A DNA stretch of 64,000 bases, taken from the NCBI GenBank assembly GCA_041658185.1, contig JBBAAR010000008.1, positions 80,758 through 144,757 of the forward strand, read 5' to 3'. This DNA comes from UBA8919 sp041658185 (lineage in GTDB: Bacteria; Elusimicrobiota; UBA8919). The translations under genes and the position numbers were made by a program. A model generated the notes under the pieces. The model was given only the letters and a program-made list of their open reading frames with translations, had not been told where the DNA came from and did not search any database. Position 1 is the first letter of the stretch. Each line of letters starts with the position of its first letter. Positions 42,316 through 50,033 of this stretch are shown here, piece after piece.

Positions 42316-43011
42316 ATGAAAATTATTGGCGTTATACCCGTTCGTTATAATTCAACACGTTTTCCCGGCAAACCGCTTGTCAAAATTTTAGACAGACCGA
42401 TGATTCAATGGGTTTATGAAGCGGCTTTGAAATCAAAATTTTTGGACGAAGTCATTATTGCCACCGATGATAAAAAGATTTTTGATTGTGTCGGGACATT
42501 CGCCGCCAAAGTTGTTATGACGCCTAAATGCAACAGCGGTACTGACCGTCTTGCATTTACCGTAAAAAAAATCAATTGTGATATTGTCGTAAATATACAG
42601 GGTGACGAACCGCTGATAAAACCGGAAATTATTGACGCTGCTATCAAGCCGCTTATAAAAAATAAAAGCATTCAGGTTACCACCGTTGCGACGGATTTTG
42701 AAAATGGAAAGGAAAAAACCAATCCGAATAATGTCAAGGTGATTTTGGATAAGAATAATTTTGCGATTTATTTTTCACGGCTGTCTTTGCCGAATTCCTT
42801 AAAACATATCGGGTTATACGTCTTTAAAAAAAAATTTTTACTGAAATTTGCCCGGATGAAACAAACGCCGCTTGAACTTTCGGAAAAACTTGAACAACTG
42901 CGAATTTTGGAAAACGGTCATAAAATTTATGTCGCAAAAACAAAATATAAAACGATAGGCGTTGATACTAAAAGTGATTTAGAAAAGGTAAAAAAATGGT
43001 TAAGGAAATAA
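42316..43011 (+). CDS. kdsB: 3-deoxy-manno-octulosonate cytidylyltransferase KdsB
   Basis: A 231-residue enzyme that makes CMP-KDO for LPS inner core. It starts IGVIPVRYNSTRFPGKPLVKI and carries INCDIVVNIQGDEPLIKPEII and ETPLELSEKLEQLRILENG-type motifs. It is slightly shorter than the usual 240-250 residues because the region around LSLPNSLKHIGLY is condensed. It overlaps kdsA by 16 bases. Confidence 0.94.
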   Translation: MKIIGVIPVRYNSTRFPGKPLVKILDRPMIQWVYEAALKSKFLDEVIIATDDKKIFDCVGTFAAKVVMTPKCNSGTDRLAFTVKKINCDIVVNIQGDEPLIKPEIIDAAIKPLIKNKSIQVTTVATDFENGKEKTNPNNVKVILDKNNFAIYFSRLSLPNSLKHIGLYVFKKKFLLKFARMKQTPLELSEKLEQLRILENGHKIYVAKTKYKTIGVDTKSDLEKVKKWLRK

Positions 43012-43796
43012 AAATCGGAAATATTGAAATCGGCGGGAAAAATCCGACGGTGCTTATTGCGGGCCCCTGTGTAATTGAAAACGAAAAAATGGTTTTTGAC
43101 CTCGCCGAAGGAATAAAAAAAATAACGGGGCAGTTAAAAATTCCTTTTATATTCAAGGCATCTTACGACAAGGCTAACAGAACTTCCATAAAATCATTCA
43201 GAGGTCCCGGACTTAAAAAAGGACTTGAAATTTTGTCAAGGGTGAAAAAAAAGTATAATATTCCGCTTTTGATTGATGTTCATTGCGTAAAAGACGTGAC
43301 GGCTGTTTCCATGGTTGCTGATATAATTCAGGTCCCCGCATTTTTATGCCGTCAGACGGACTTATTAATAGCGATTGCAAAAACAAAAAAGGTTGTCAAC
43401 ATAAAAAAAGGACAGTTCGTTTCCCCTTTTGATATGAAAAATGCAGTGGAAAAAGTGGAGTCGACAGGCAACAGAAGGGTTTTACTGACGGAAAGGGGGA
43501 CTTTTTTTGGGTATAATAACCTGGTTGTTGATATGCGTTCCATCGTTGTGATGAAAGATTTTGGTTATCCCGTTGTTTTTGATGCCACCCATTCGGTTCA
43601 ACTTCCCGGAGGATTGGGCGACAAAACCGGCGGTCAGAGGGAATTTATACTTCCTCTGTCAAAAGCGGCAATTTCCGTCGGCGCGTCCGCTCTTTTTACG
43701 GAGGTTCATCCCAATCCCAAGATGGCATTGTCGGACGGTGCAAATTCAATAAAACTTTCCGAATTGAAAATTTTTTTATGCGAGGTACTAAAATGA
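42996..43796 (+). CDS. kdsA: KDO-8-phosphate synthase KdsA
   Basis: A 266-residue aldolase-type enzyme joining phosphoenolpyruvate and arabinose-5-phosphate. LIAGPCVIEN, FKASYDKANRTSIKSFRGPG, LIDVHCVKDV and DATHSVQLPGG are the family motifs, and TEVHPNPKMALSDGANSI closes the barrel. It belongs to the KDO operon with kdsB upstream and kdsC three genes downstream. The stop overlaps the next small gene as ATGA. Confidence 0.95.
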   Translation: MVKEIKIGNIEIGGKNPTVLIAGPCVIENEKMVFDLAEGIKKITGQLKIPFIFKASYDKANRTSIKSFRGPGLKKGLEILSRVKKKYNIPLLIDVHCVKDVTAVSMVADIIQVPAFLCRQTDLLIAIAKTKKVVNIKKGQFVSPFDMKNAVEKVESTGNRRVLLTERGTFFGYNNLVVDMRSIVVMKDFGYPVVFDATHSVQLPGGLGDKTGGQREFILPLSKAAISVGASALFTEVHPNPKMALSDGANSIKLSELKIFLCEVLK

Positions 43797-44053
43797 TAAA
43801 ATGTTACAACTGTCAGTTTGAAAACAAGGATTCTGCAAAGTTTTGCAAAAGTTGCTCCGCCGATTTAACATATACACCGTGGCGTCCCGGTTGGAAGTGG
43901 CATCTTAAAGTTTTGGGCATTATTTATGCTATTGTTATAATTCTGTTTTTTATCGCGAGGTTTTTTCTTGATAAATTTGACAGGAATTTGCCGACATGGG
44001 AATCGGAATATCCGATGTATGAAAAAATAGAACCAATGAAAAATGTAAAATGA
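43793..44053 (+). CDS. Small zinc-ribbon membrane protein
   Basis: An 86-residue protein with an N-terminal zinc ribbon (C4-x2-C7 and C18-x2-C21) and one membrane helix (about 38-58, VLGIIYAIVIILFFIARFF). The ATG at 43793 overlaps the kdsA stop. The function is unknown. It lies inside the KDO/LPS export operon and is followed by a larger protein with the same type of ribbon. Confidence 0.75.
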   Translation: MIKCYNCQFENKDSAKFCKSCSADLTYTPWRPGWKWHLKVLGIIYAIVIILFFIARFFLDKFDRNLPTWESEYPMYEKIEPMKNVK

Positions 44054-44106
44054 AAAATTTAAGATTTAAGGTAAAAAACATTTTTAACTTTTAACTTTTA
44101 ATTGAT
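44050..44106. repeat. Inverted heptad leader repeat
   Basis: TTTAAGATTTAAGGTAAAAA on the 5' side and three TTTTAAC/TTTTAAT heptads on the 3' side can pair. It ends just before GGAGGG and the next start codon. Confidence 0.65.
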
Positions 44107-44121
44107 TTTATTGGAGGGAAA

Positions 44122-45159
44122 ATGAGATGTTCAAATTGTGATGCAGAAGTAAAAGAGGGTTCAAGATATTGCGGTAACTGCGGCACCAATTTTTTATTAA
44201 CCGCGTCCGCGTGGCTTATCAGAAGAACTCTTGCAGGCGCAATAGCGGGTTGTATCGGATGGTTTTGCTCGTCGGTAATTTTTAATCTTACTATTTTAGC
44301 CGTGTCAGATACTGCCTACGGTATTTTGAGGACCATAATTTCTGCCGTTTTTATAGGCATTGTAATAGGTGTTCTTGAAAAATCTACGGGCAAAATTTTA
44401 TCCGGGATTTTTGGCGGTATAATCGGCGGTGTTTTTGGCGGCATAGTATCTCTTTTGATTTTAAAAAACGATATGCCGATGTGGTTGTTCTTTCCCGAAA
44501 AAGCGGGGAATCTGGAGTTCTCATTATACACGACCGCTAATGCTGTCGTGTGGCTTGTTGCCGGCGCAGTTATCGGATTTTTTACAGCCCCTAAAAAAAG
44601 AGGAATTTCCGCTTTTATCGGCGGTGCTTTGGGCGGTGCTATAGGCGGCGCCGTCGGTTGGGAAATTTTTTTACGATTGCGATACGAAGCTGTATCTCCT
44701 GTTATGTTTGCAACAGCAGATGTAATTTCCGGCGGTGTAATTTCCGGGATTATATTTCTTTTTTTGGGAATTGCCGAAAGATTTTCTCCGATTGCCGACG
44801 AGAAACTTGCCGATGAAAGGATTATGGTATGTGCGATATGCAGCAAGGAAACAACGGTCAGCGGTTATTGCATAAATTGCGGGAATATTCTAAAAGCGAT
44901 GGAGATTGCCAATCCTCGTCGGTACGGCGCGCTTCACCGCATTTCAAATGTTTTCAGATTTTTGGGAAGATTTATACTGATTGTCGGATTTATTTCTGCG
45001 ATCGGGTGTTTTATTATTTTACTTCCCAAAAGTATTTTTACGTCTCTTCTCGGAATGATAGGTGTGGCAGTTGTTTCATACATAATTTTTATTACATTTA
45101 ACGCAATAGCAGAAACCATTTTGGTTTTTTTGGATATTGAAAAAAATACGAGAAAATGA
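44122..45159 (+). CDS. Zinc-ribbon polytopic membrane protein
   Basis: A 345-residue protein: N-terminal zinc ribbon (C3, C6, C17, C20), then glycine-rich membrane segments (GGIIGGVFGGIVSLLI, GGALGGAIGGAVGWEI), a second zinc ribbon (VCAICSKETTVSGYCINCG, about residue 237-255) and two C-terminal helices. The ribosome site GGAGGG lies six bases upstream. I do not know its function. Being placed between kdsA and kdsC, it may support LPS assembly or simply share the transcript. Confidence 0.75.
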   Translation: MRCSNCDAEVKEGSRYCGNCGTNFLLTASAWLIRRTLAGAIAGCIGWFCSSVIFNLTILAVSDTAYGILRTIISAVFIGIVIGVLEKSTGKILSGIFGGIIGGVFGGIVSLLILKNDMPMWLFFPEKAGNLEFSLYTTANAVVWLVAGAVIGFFTAPKKRGISAFIGGALGGAIGGAVGWEIFLRLRYEAVSPVMFATADVISGGVISGIIFLFLGIAERFSPIADEKLADERIMVCAICSKETTVSGYCINCGNILKAMEIANPRRYGALHRISNVFRFLGRFILIVGFISAIGCFIILLPKSIFTSLLGMIGVAVVSYIIFITFNAIAETILVFLDIEKNTRK

Positions 45160-45692
45160 AACAGAAAAAAGAAATACTTGATAAAGCAAAAAAAATAAAA
45201 TTGATTGCAGCGGACGTGGACGGCGTTTTAACCGACGGTAAAATCGTCATATTAAACAGCGGCGAGGAACTGAAATTCTGGGATGTCTATGACAGATTCG
45301 CCTTTACACTTTTGAGAAAGTATGCTCCGCATATAAAAATTGCATGGATTACAGGCCGCTCCTCGCCGCAGGTTGCTGCCCGGGCGAACGAGGTCGGCGT
45401 TAATTATTTATATCAGAAATGTATGGATAAAATTTCAGCAGTGAACGAGATATTAAAAAAAGAAAATTTAACGATTGATGAGGTTGCTTTTATCGGCGAC
45501 GATTTTGTTGATTTGCCGGTTCTCTTAAGGTGCGGATTTTCCGCTTGCCCAAAAAATGCACCGTTAGAAGTCAAAGAAGCGGTTGATTGCATAACTGATG
45601 CGGAAAGTGGGAAAGGTGTTTTCAGGGAAATAGTTGAAATAATTTTTAAGTCGCAGGGTCTATGGAAAAAGGTTTTGGAAAATTATCGCTGA
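45156..45692 (+). CDS. kdsC: KDO-8-phosphate phosphatase KdsC
   Basis: A 178-residue HAD phosphatase that removes phosphate from KDO-8-phosphate. The catalytic aspartates are D20 and D22 in AADVDGVLTDGKI, with ITGRSS and FIGDDFVDLPVL motifs. It is a compact C0-type HAD with no cap domain, typically tetrameric. Overlaps of 4 and 31 bases with its neighbours tie KDO synthesis to the LPS export genes lptC, lptA and lptB. Confidence 0.94.
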   Translation: MKQKKEILDKAKKIKLIAADVDGVLTDGKIVILNSGEELKFWDVYDRFAFTLLRKYAPHIKIAWITGRSSPQVAARANEVGVNYLYQKCMDKISAVNEILKKENLTIDEVAFIGDDFVDLPVLLRCGFSACPKNAPLEVKEAVDCITDAESGKGVFREIVEIIFKSQGLWKKVLENYR

Positions 45693-46192
45693 TAGCGGCA
45701 GTTCTTTTCTATTTTACGGGTTGCAACGGAAAAAAAGTTGAAAAATTTTTAGCTGGTGAATCATTCCCCGACCAGATTGTAAAAAATTTTACGATGGACA
45801 AATATGAACTTGAAACCCGCAAGTGGAATTTTTTTGCCGTCAGGGGCGATGTTCATGAGAAAAGAAAAATTATAAATACGAAAAACATAAAAATAAATTT
45901 CTTTGAAAATAACGGAAAAACCGGTTCCGTTGTTTCCGCCGATAAAGCGATTATTAAAACGGATACCGGCGATATAAAAGCGGAAGGTAATGTTGTAATT
46001 TTTTCACTTTTGAAGAACACCACAATTTTTACGGAGATATTAAATTATAATGAAAAATCCGGCAAAGTGTCGTCGGATTCGTTTATCCGCCAGGAAAAAC
46101 CTGATGCCACGATTACCGGCGTGGGTTTTGCCGCCGACTCAGATTTGTCAAACATAACCATTTTAAGTAATGTAAAAGTTGTTAAAAAATAA
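45662..46192 (+). CDS. lptC: LPS export protein LptC
   Basis: A 176-residue single-span periplasmic protein that links the LptBFG transporter to LptA. The N-terminal hydrophobic segment (FGKLSLIAAVLFYFTGC, with a lipobox-like cysteine) is followed by the OstA-like beta jelly-roll (FTMDKYELETRKWNFFAVRGDV, GDIKAEGNVVIFS). Gene position between kdsC and lptA is the conserved one. It abuts lptA with no gap. Confidence 0.85.
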   Translation: MEKGFGKLSLIAAVLFYFTGCNGKKVEKFLAGESFPDQIVKNFTMDKYELETRKWNFFAVRGDVHEKRKIINTKNIKINFFENNGKTGSVVSADKAIIKTDTGDIKAEGNVVIFSLLKNTTIFTEILNYNEKSGKVSSDSFIRQEKPDATITGVGFAADSDLSNITILSNVKVVKK

Positions 46193-46887
46193 TGAAAAAG
46201 TGTAAGGTGTTAGGTGTAAGATTTAAGGTAATGGGTGGATTGTTTTTTACACTTTACACTTTACACTTTACACTTTACACTGTTTTTTCTGGTGAACCGG
46301 CAACCATAACCGGCAACAAAATGAAGATGTTACAAAAAGGTGATATTTTGGAGTTTATAGGAAATGTTAAACTTGTCCAGCAAAATCTGACAATTACCGC
46401 AGACAAGATGAAATCAAACGAAAAAACCGGAATGGTTGAAGGATATGGGAATATAACGGTTAAGTATTCAAGCGGCACCGAAAATACTTATGCTTGGGGC
46501 GACACGGCAGAATATAATAAAAACAGCGGTTCCGGTATTTTTACCGGGAATGTGAAAGTAAAAAGGACAGTATCACAAAACCTTATGGGTACAGATACGG
46601 ATGTTGTTGATTTAACCTGCGAGGAACTTGAGATTTTTGAGTTCGGCGACCGTTACCACGCGATAAAAAATATTCAGATAAATCAGGAATATACAGTTGC
46701 AACAAGCAGCGAAGCATTTTATGACCATAAAACAAAAGAGATTTTTTTAACCGGTGGTCCTCCGAAAATAATAAGAACTGACGAAAAAGGGCACTCTGAG
46801 TATTCCGGCGATAAAATTGCAATTGTTACTGATAAGGAAAAGTTCACCGTTTTAGGAAATGTTAAAACAAAAATGGTGATGAAGTAG
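46192..46887 (+). CDS. lptA: LPS transport periplasmic protein LptA
   Basis: A 231-residue OstA-type protein forming the periplasmic LPS bridge. After the signal peptide come repeated beta strands (ILEFIGNVKLVQQNLTITADKMK, GSGIFTGNVKVKRT, GHSEYSGDKIAIV). The signal peptide (FTLYTLHFTLYTV) is encoded by five TTTACAC heptads (46246-46280), paired with GTGTAAG units at its 5' end. A seven-base unit read in triplets gives a seven-residue repeat. Confidence 0.88.
   Translation: MKKCKVLGVRFKVMGGLFFTLYTLHFTLYTVFSGEPATITGNKMKMLQKGDILEFIGNVKLVQQNLTITADKMKSNEKTGMVEGYGNITVKYSSGTENTYAWGDTAEYNKNSGSGIFTGNVKVKRTVSQNLMGTDTDVVDLTCEELEIFEFGDRYHAIKNIQINQEYTVATSSEAFYDHKTKEIFLTGGPPKIIRTDEKGHSEYSGDKIAIVTDKEKFTVLGNVKTKMVMK
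46246..46280 (+). repeat. TTTACAC heptad repeat encoding the LptA signal peptide
   Basis: Five perfect TTTACAC units. Upstream GTGTAAGGTGTTAGGTGTAAG (46200-46220) is the imperfect inverse, so the mRNA 5' coding end can fold into a hairpin. Confidence 0.88.
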
Positions 46888-46888
46888 C

Positions 46889-47016
46889 CGCTCGGGAACA
46901 AATTTCTTTGAGACGCTCGTTAGAACTCGTGGCGCATCGTCCCGCATGCGGGACAATTTGCTCCTGGAACGAATAAGTCGCAAATTGAGGCTCTTCAAAA
47001 ATTTTTCCCTCGCTCC
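46889..47016. repeat. 110-bp imperfect palindrome, copy 3, with mini-palindrome insert
   Basis: Same sequence as copies 1 and 2 (GAGACGCTCG, AGAACTCG, CAATTTGCTCCTGG, GCAAATTGAGGCTCTTC). In place of CTCTA it carries TGGCGCATC plus the perfect 16-base palindrome GTCCCGCATGCGGGAC (46939-46954). This shows a mini-palindrome inside an older repeat. The 3' end runs into the lptB start. Confidence 0.88.
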
Positions 47017-47028
47017 GTGAGAAAAAAT

Positions 47029-47748
47029 ATGGAAATAAAAATAGACGGTCTTGTAAAATCATATGCGCAACGGCGGGTTGTTAACGGCGTTTCGCTTAAT
47101 ATAAAAAATTCGGAAATTGTAGGACTCTTGGGACCTAACGGCGCCGGTAAAACCACGACATTCCACATAATAGTCGGCCTTGTAAAGGCAGATTCCGGCA
47201 GCATTTTTTATAATTCTGAAAACATAATAAATTTACCGGTTCATCAGCGGGCCCGTAGGGGAATAGTATATTTATCTCAGGAAGCATCAATTTTCCGCGG
47301 ATTAACCGTCTGGGAAAATATTATGGCTATTCTTGAAATGCTTTCTAAAACCTCTGAGGAAGCAGGTGCAAAATGCGAGTCGTTGTTAAAACAGCTGAAC
47401 GTTTATCATCTCAAAGACAGGCATACCCACAATCTTTCCGGCGGCGAGCGCCGGCGGGTAGAGATAGCAAGAGCCCTGGCTATCAATCCGAAATTCATAC
47501 TGCTTGACGAGCCGTTCGTAGGAATTGACCCTATTACGGTCTCGGATATTCAGGGTATAATTTCCGAACTTAAAAAATCAGGTATCGGGGTTGTTCTGAC
47601 CGACCACAATGTCCGCCATGCCCTGGAAATTATAGACCGCGCGTACATTATTTACGAAGGCAAAATATTGATAGAAGGTACTGCACGTCAACTTTTAGAA
47701 AGCGAAGAGGCAAGAAAAATATATCTCGGTGAGAAATTCAAGATGTAG
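47029..47748 (+). CDS. lptB: LPS export ABC transporter ATP-binding protein LptB
   Basis: A 239-residue ATPase that powers LPS extraction from the inner membrane with LptF/LptG (not in this window). Walker A GPNGAGKTT, signature LSGGERRRVEIARAL and Walker B FILLDEPFVGIDP are all present. I chose ATG 47029; a GTG at 47017 would add four residues from the repeat. It follows lptA across copy 3 of the 110-bp palindrome. Confidence 0.95.
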   Translation: MEIKIDGLVKSYAQRRVVNGVSLNIKNSEIVGLLGPNGAGKTTTFHIIVGLVKADSGSIFYNSENIINLPVHQRARRGIVYLSQEASIFRGLTVWENIMAILEMLSKTSEEAGAKCESLLKQLNVYHLKDRHTHNLSGGERRRVEIARALAINPKFILLDEPFVGIDPITVSDIQGIISELKKSGIGVVLTDHNVRHALEIIDRAYIIYEGKILIEGTARQLLESEEARKIYLGEKFKM

Positions 47749-47780
47749 TCAACTCAACTGCGTGAAATTATCTGACGGGG

Positions 47781-47808
47781 TTGACTTTTCGGATAGTTTT
47801 TGTATCAT
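47781..47808 (+). promoter_or_regulatory. Promoter upstream of hpf
   Basis: TTGACT (47781-47786), 16-base spacer, TATCAT (47803-47808). It lies where rpoN stands in proteobacterial versions of this gene order. Confidence 0.55.
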
Positions 47809-47834
47809 AAATCAAAGAATATGCGAGAGCGACC

Positions 47835-47849
47835 GAAGGGAGTCCCTTC
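47835..47849. repeat. Short palindrome in hpf leader
   Basis: GAAGGGA-G-TCCCTTC, perfect seven-base arms, in the 5' leader between promoter and hpf start. Confidence 0.6.
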
Positions 47850-47876
47850 AGGGGTGACCGCATTGGGAGAAGCCGA

Positions 47877-48404
47877 ATGATTATAAACATTAGAGCAAAG
47901 AGGATAAAGGTTCCGGAAAATCTTGTGGAATACATCAGGGGAAAACTTTCAAAATCAGAAAGATATTTTTCGGTTATAAACAAAATAGAAGTATTTTTAA
48001 GTAAACAAAAATATTTATACATCGTTGAAATTATTATTAACATTGTAGGTCGAACAATAAAAATAAAGCAGCATGCGGCAGATTTCCGCTCCGCTGTTGA
48101 CATAGCGGTAGATAAAGTTGAACAGCAATTAAGAAAGGAAAAAGAAAGAGTTAAAAGCCGCAGGAAATCTTTCGGGTCATATTTAACAGAGGATAAATAC
48201 CAGCAAGCGGAAAAAGTATCAATGGATTTGAATAAAAGAAAACTTATTCCGGTTGTTTCAAGTGTTGACGAAGCCGTTAAAATTATGGATGATAACGATT
48301 ATATATTTTGGATTTTTTTAAATAAAGATACCAATAAATTGTCGGTAGTATATGAGAAGTCCGAATCAAATTATGGTTTATTTGAGATTGAGAAAAGGAG
48401 GTAG
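47877..48404 (+). CDS. hpf: Ribosome hibernation promoting factor, long form
   Basis: A 175-residue long-form HPF. The N-terminal S30AE domain (INIRAKRIKVPENLVEYIRGKL, AADFRSAVDIAVDKVEQQL) binds the decoding site of idle ribosomes. The C-terminal domain (SVDEAVKIMDDNDYIFWIFLNKD) dimerises them into 100S particles. It precedes a PTS IIA gene, as in proteobacteria. Confidence 0.94.
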   Translation: MIINIRAKRIKVPENLVEYIRGKLSKSERYFSVINKIEVFLSKQKYLYIVEIIINIVGRTIKIKQHAADFRSAVDIAVDKVEQQLRKEKERVKSRRKSFGSYLTEDKYQQAEKVSMDLNKRKLIPVVSSVDEAVKIMDDNDYIFWIFLNKDTNKLSVVYEKSESNYGLFEIEKRR

Positions 48405-48412
48405 TATAAAGT

Positions 48413-48874
48413 ATGAAAATTTTGGATTTTCTGGCTGAGAGTTGCATTTTGACGGAACTGGAAGGGAAAACAAAAAAAGCCGTGGTGACGGAACTCGTTG
48501 AAGTGCTTGCCAAAAAAAAATCACAGATGAAAAATGTTGATAAAGTGGTGGAAGCCATTATGAAAAGGGAAAGCACAGGTTCTACCGGTATCGGACAGGG
48601 TGTCGCAATTCCTCATGCCAAAAGCGAAGATGTATCAAAAATAGTCGCATCTCTGGGAATTTCTAAAACAGGCATTGACTTTGATTCGTTGGACGGCGAG
48701 CCGGTCTACATAATTTTTTTGATGGTTGCTCCGCCGGAATCCATATCCGAACATTTACAGGCAATTGCAAAAATTTCCCGCCTTCTGAAGGACAAATTTT
48801 TCAGGCAATCGTTAAGAGATGCCCAGACACCGTCTGAAATTATTAAGATAATAAAAGAAGAAGACGAGTTATGA
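48413..48874 (+). CDS. ptsN: PTS IIA domain protein (PtsN/fructose type)
   Basis: A 153-residue EIIA of the fructose/nitrogen class. The phosphorylated histidine is H68 in GIGQGVAIPHAKSED. Ribosome site AGGAGG lies about nine bases before the ATG. In the hpf-ptsN-hprK-rapZ context it is best read as the regulatory nitrogen-PTS IIA rather than a sugar transporter part. It may receive phosphate from HPr at 59.9 kb. Confidence 0.9.
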   Translation: MKILDFLAESCILTELEGKTKKAVVTELVEVLAKKKSQMKNVDKVVEAIMKRESTGSTGIGQGVAIPHAKSEDVSKIVASLGISKTGIDFDSLDGEPVYIIFLMVAPPESISEHLQAIAKISRLLKDKFFRQSLRDAQTPSEIIKIIKEEDEL

Positions 48875-48893
48875 AAAGGCAGGTAAAAGAGGC

Positions 48894-48987
48894 AGAGAAT
48901 TAGTTTATACTACAGAGAATAAGAGAATTAGTAAAATAGGTAGAAGATTTTATCTAATTCTCTAATTCTCTAATTCTCTGGTGTTAT
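48894..48987. repeat. AGAGAATTAG leader element, copy 2
   Basis: AGAGAATTAGTTTATACTAC then AGAGAATAAGAGAATTAG on the 5' side; CTAATTCTCTAATTCTCT and one more unit on the 3' side. It ends CTGGTGTTAT directly before the hprK ATG. GGTG five bases before ATG can pair with anti-Shine-Dalgarno CACC. Confidence 0.88.
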
Positions 48988-49938
48988 ATGGATAAACACA
49001 TTACCATAAGAGAGCTTTTTGAAAAAAAAGAGACGGAGTTTCTGCTTGAAACCATTTCAGGCGAAGAAGGGCTTAATAAAAAAATAACCGTTTCCGATAC
49101 AAACCGGCTGGGATTAGTGTTAACGGGTTTTTTTGATTATTTCCCGTACCAGCGTGTTCAAATTTTGGGTCTCGGTGAAACAACATATCTGAAGTCGCAC
49201 ACGGTAAAAAACGAGGTCTTTGAAAAAATATTTTCTTATGACCTGCCTGCCGTATTTATAACAAGAAATTTAGATATCCCGTCGGAATTTTTAAGGTTGT
49301 CAAAAAAATATAAAATCCCCATCATAAAAACCTCACTTGAAACCGGCAGATTTACGACGGAACTTACCCTTTTTTTAGAGGATATGCTTGCTCCGTCAGT
49401 CGTGAAACACGGCGTGCTTGTCAATGTATCCGGAATGGGTGTTTTAATATTCGGACATTCTTCTATCGGAAAATCGGAGTGCGCACTAGAGTTGATAAAA
49501 AGCGGACATATTCTCGTTGCGGATGATGTTGTTGAGATAAAACGCCGTCCGGGTGAGGTGCTTATCGGTTTCGGCGAGGAACTTATCAGGCATCATATGG
49601 AGATAAGAGGCATCGGAATTATTGACATCAGAAATCTTTTCGGGATTTTTTCCGTTATGGATTTCACAAAAATTGATTTGGTCGTACAACTTGAACACTG
49701 GAAAGGTGAAAAGGAATACGACCGGCTGGGGTTGGACGATGTCACAACTGAGATATTGGGAGTGAAGATTCCCACCGTAACCATTCCGGTTAAACCAGGT
49801 AGAAACCTCTCTTCAATAGTTGCAATAGCCGCGATGAATCAGCGACTTAAAATGAGGGGCTATCACGCCGCTCAGGATTTGAACCGGCGACTCATAGAAA
49901 TGATGAAAGAAAAGAACACGGAACAGACACAGAAATAA
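48988..49938 (+). CDS. hprK: HPr kinase/phosphorylase
   Basis: A 316-residue bifunctional enzyme that phosphorylates or dephosphorylates HPr on serine 46. The N-terminal domain precedes a P-loop G156-HSSIGKSE and the signature MEIRGIGIIDIRNLFG. The HPr gene at 59.85 kb keeps the target serine. It sits between ptsN and rapZ. A repeat leader provides its start region. Confidence 0.95.
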   Translation: MDKHITIRELFEKKETEFLLETISGEEGLNKKITVSDTNRLGLVLTGFFDYFPYQRVQILGLGETTYLKSHTVKNEVFEKIFSYDLPAVFITRNLDIPSEFLRLSKKYKIPIIKTSLETGRFTTELTLFLEDMLAPSVVKHGVLVNVSGMGVLIFGHSSIGKSECALELIKSGHILVADDVVEIKRRPGEVLIGFGEELIRHHMEIRGIGIIDIRNLFGIFSVMDFTKIDLVVQLEHWKGEKEYDRLGLDDVTTEILGVKIPTVTIPVKPGRNLSSIVAIAAMNQRLKMRGYHAAQDLNRRLIEMMKEKNTEQTQK

Positions 49939-49970
49939 AGAAAACCCCGATAGACATCGGGGTAAACTCC
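49936..49970. repeat. Mini-palindrome nested in the rapZ leader repeat
   Basis: CCCCGA-TAGACA-TCGGGG followed by TAAACTCC. Its reverse complement (GGAGTTTACCCCGA...) matches the insert in the GT4 gene at 17833. It is flanked by 13-base direct repeats ACAGACACAGAAA (49923-49935 and 49971-49983). Confidence 0.85.
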
Positions 49971-50033
49971 ACAGACACAGAAAGTTCCGCTTCAGTTCCG
50001 TGTAGCGTTCCGCGTAAGTTCAGTGGTATTTAT

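Noticed and set aside
48894..48987. Regularly repeated short units that might be a CRISPR array
   Set aside because: Units are only 7-10 bases, in direct contact, with inverse copies and no unique spacers; no cas genes occur in the window.
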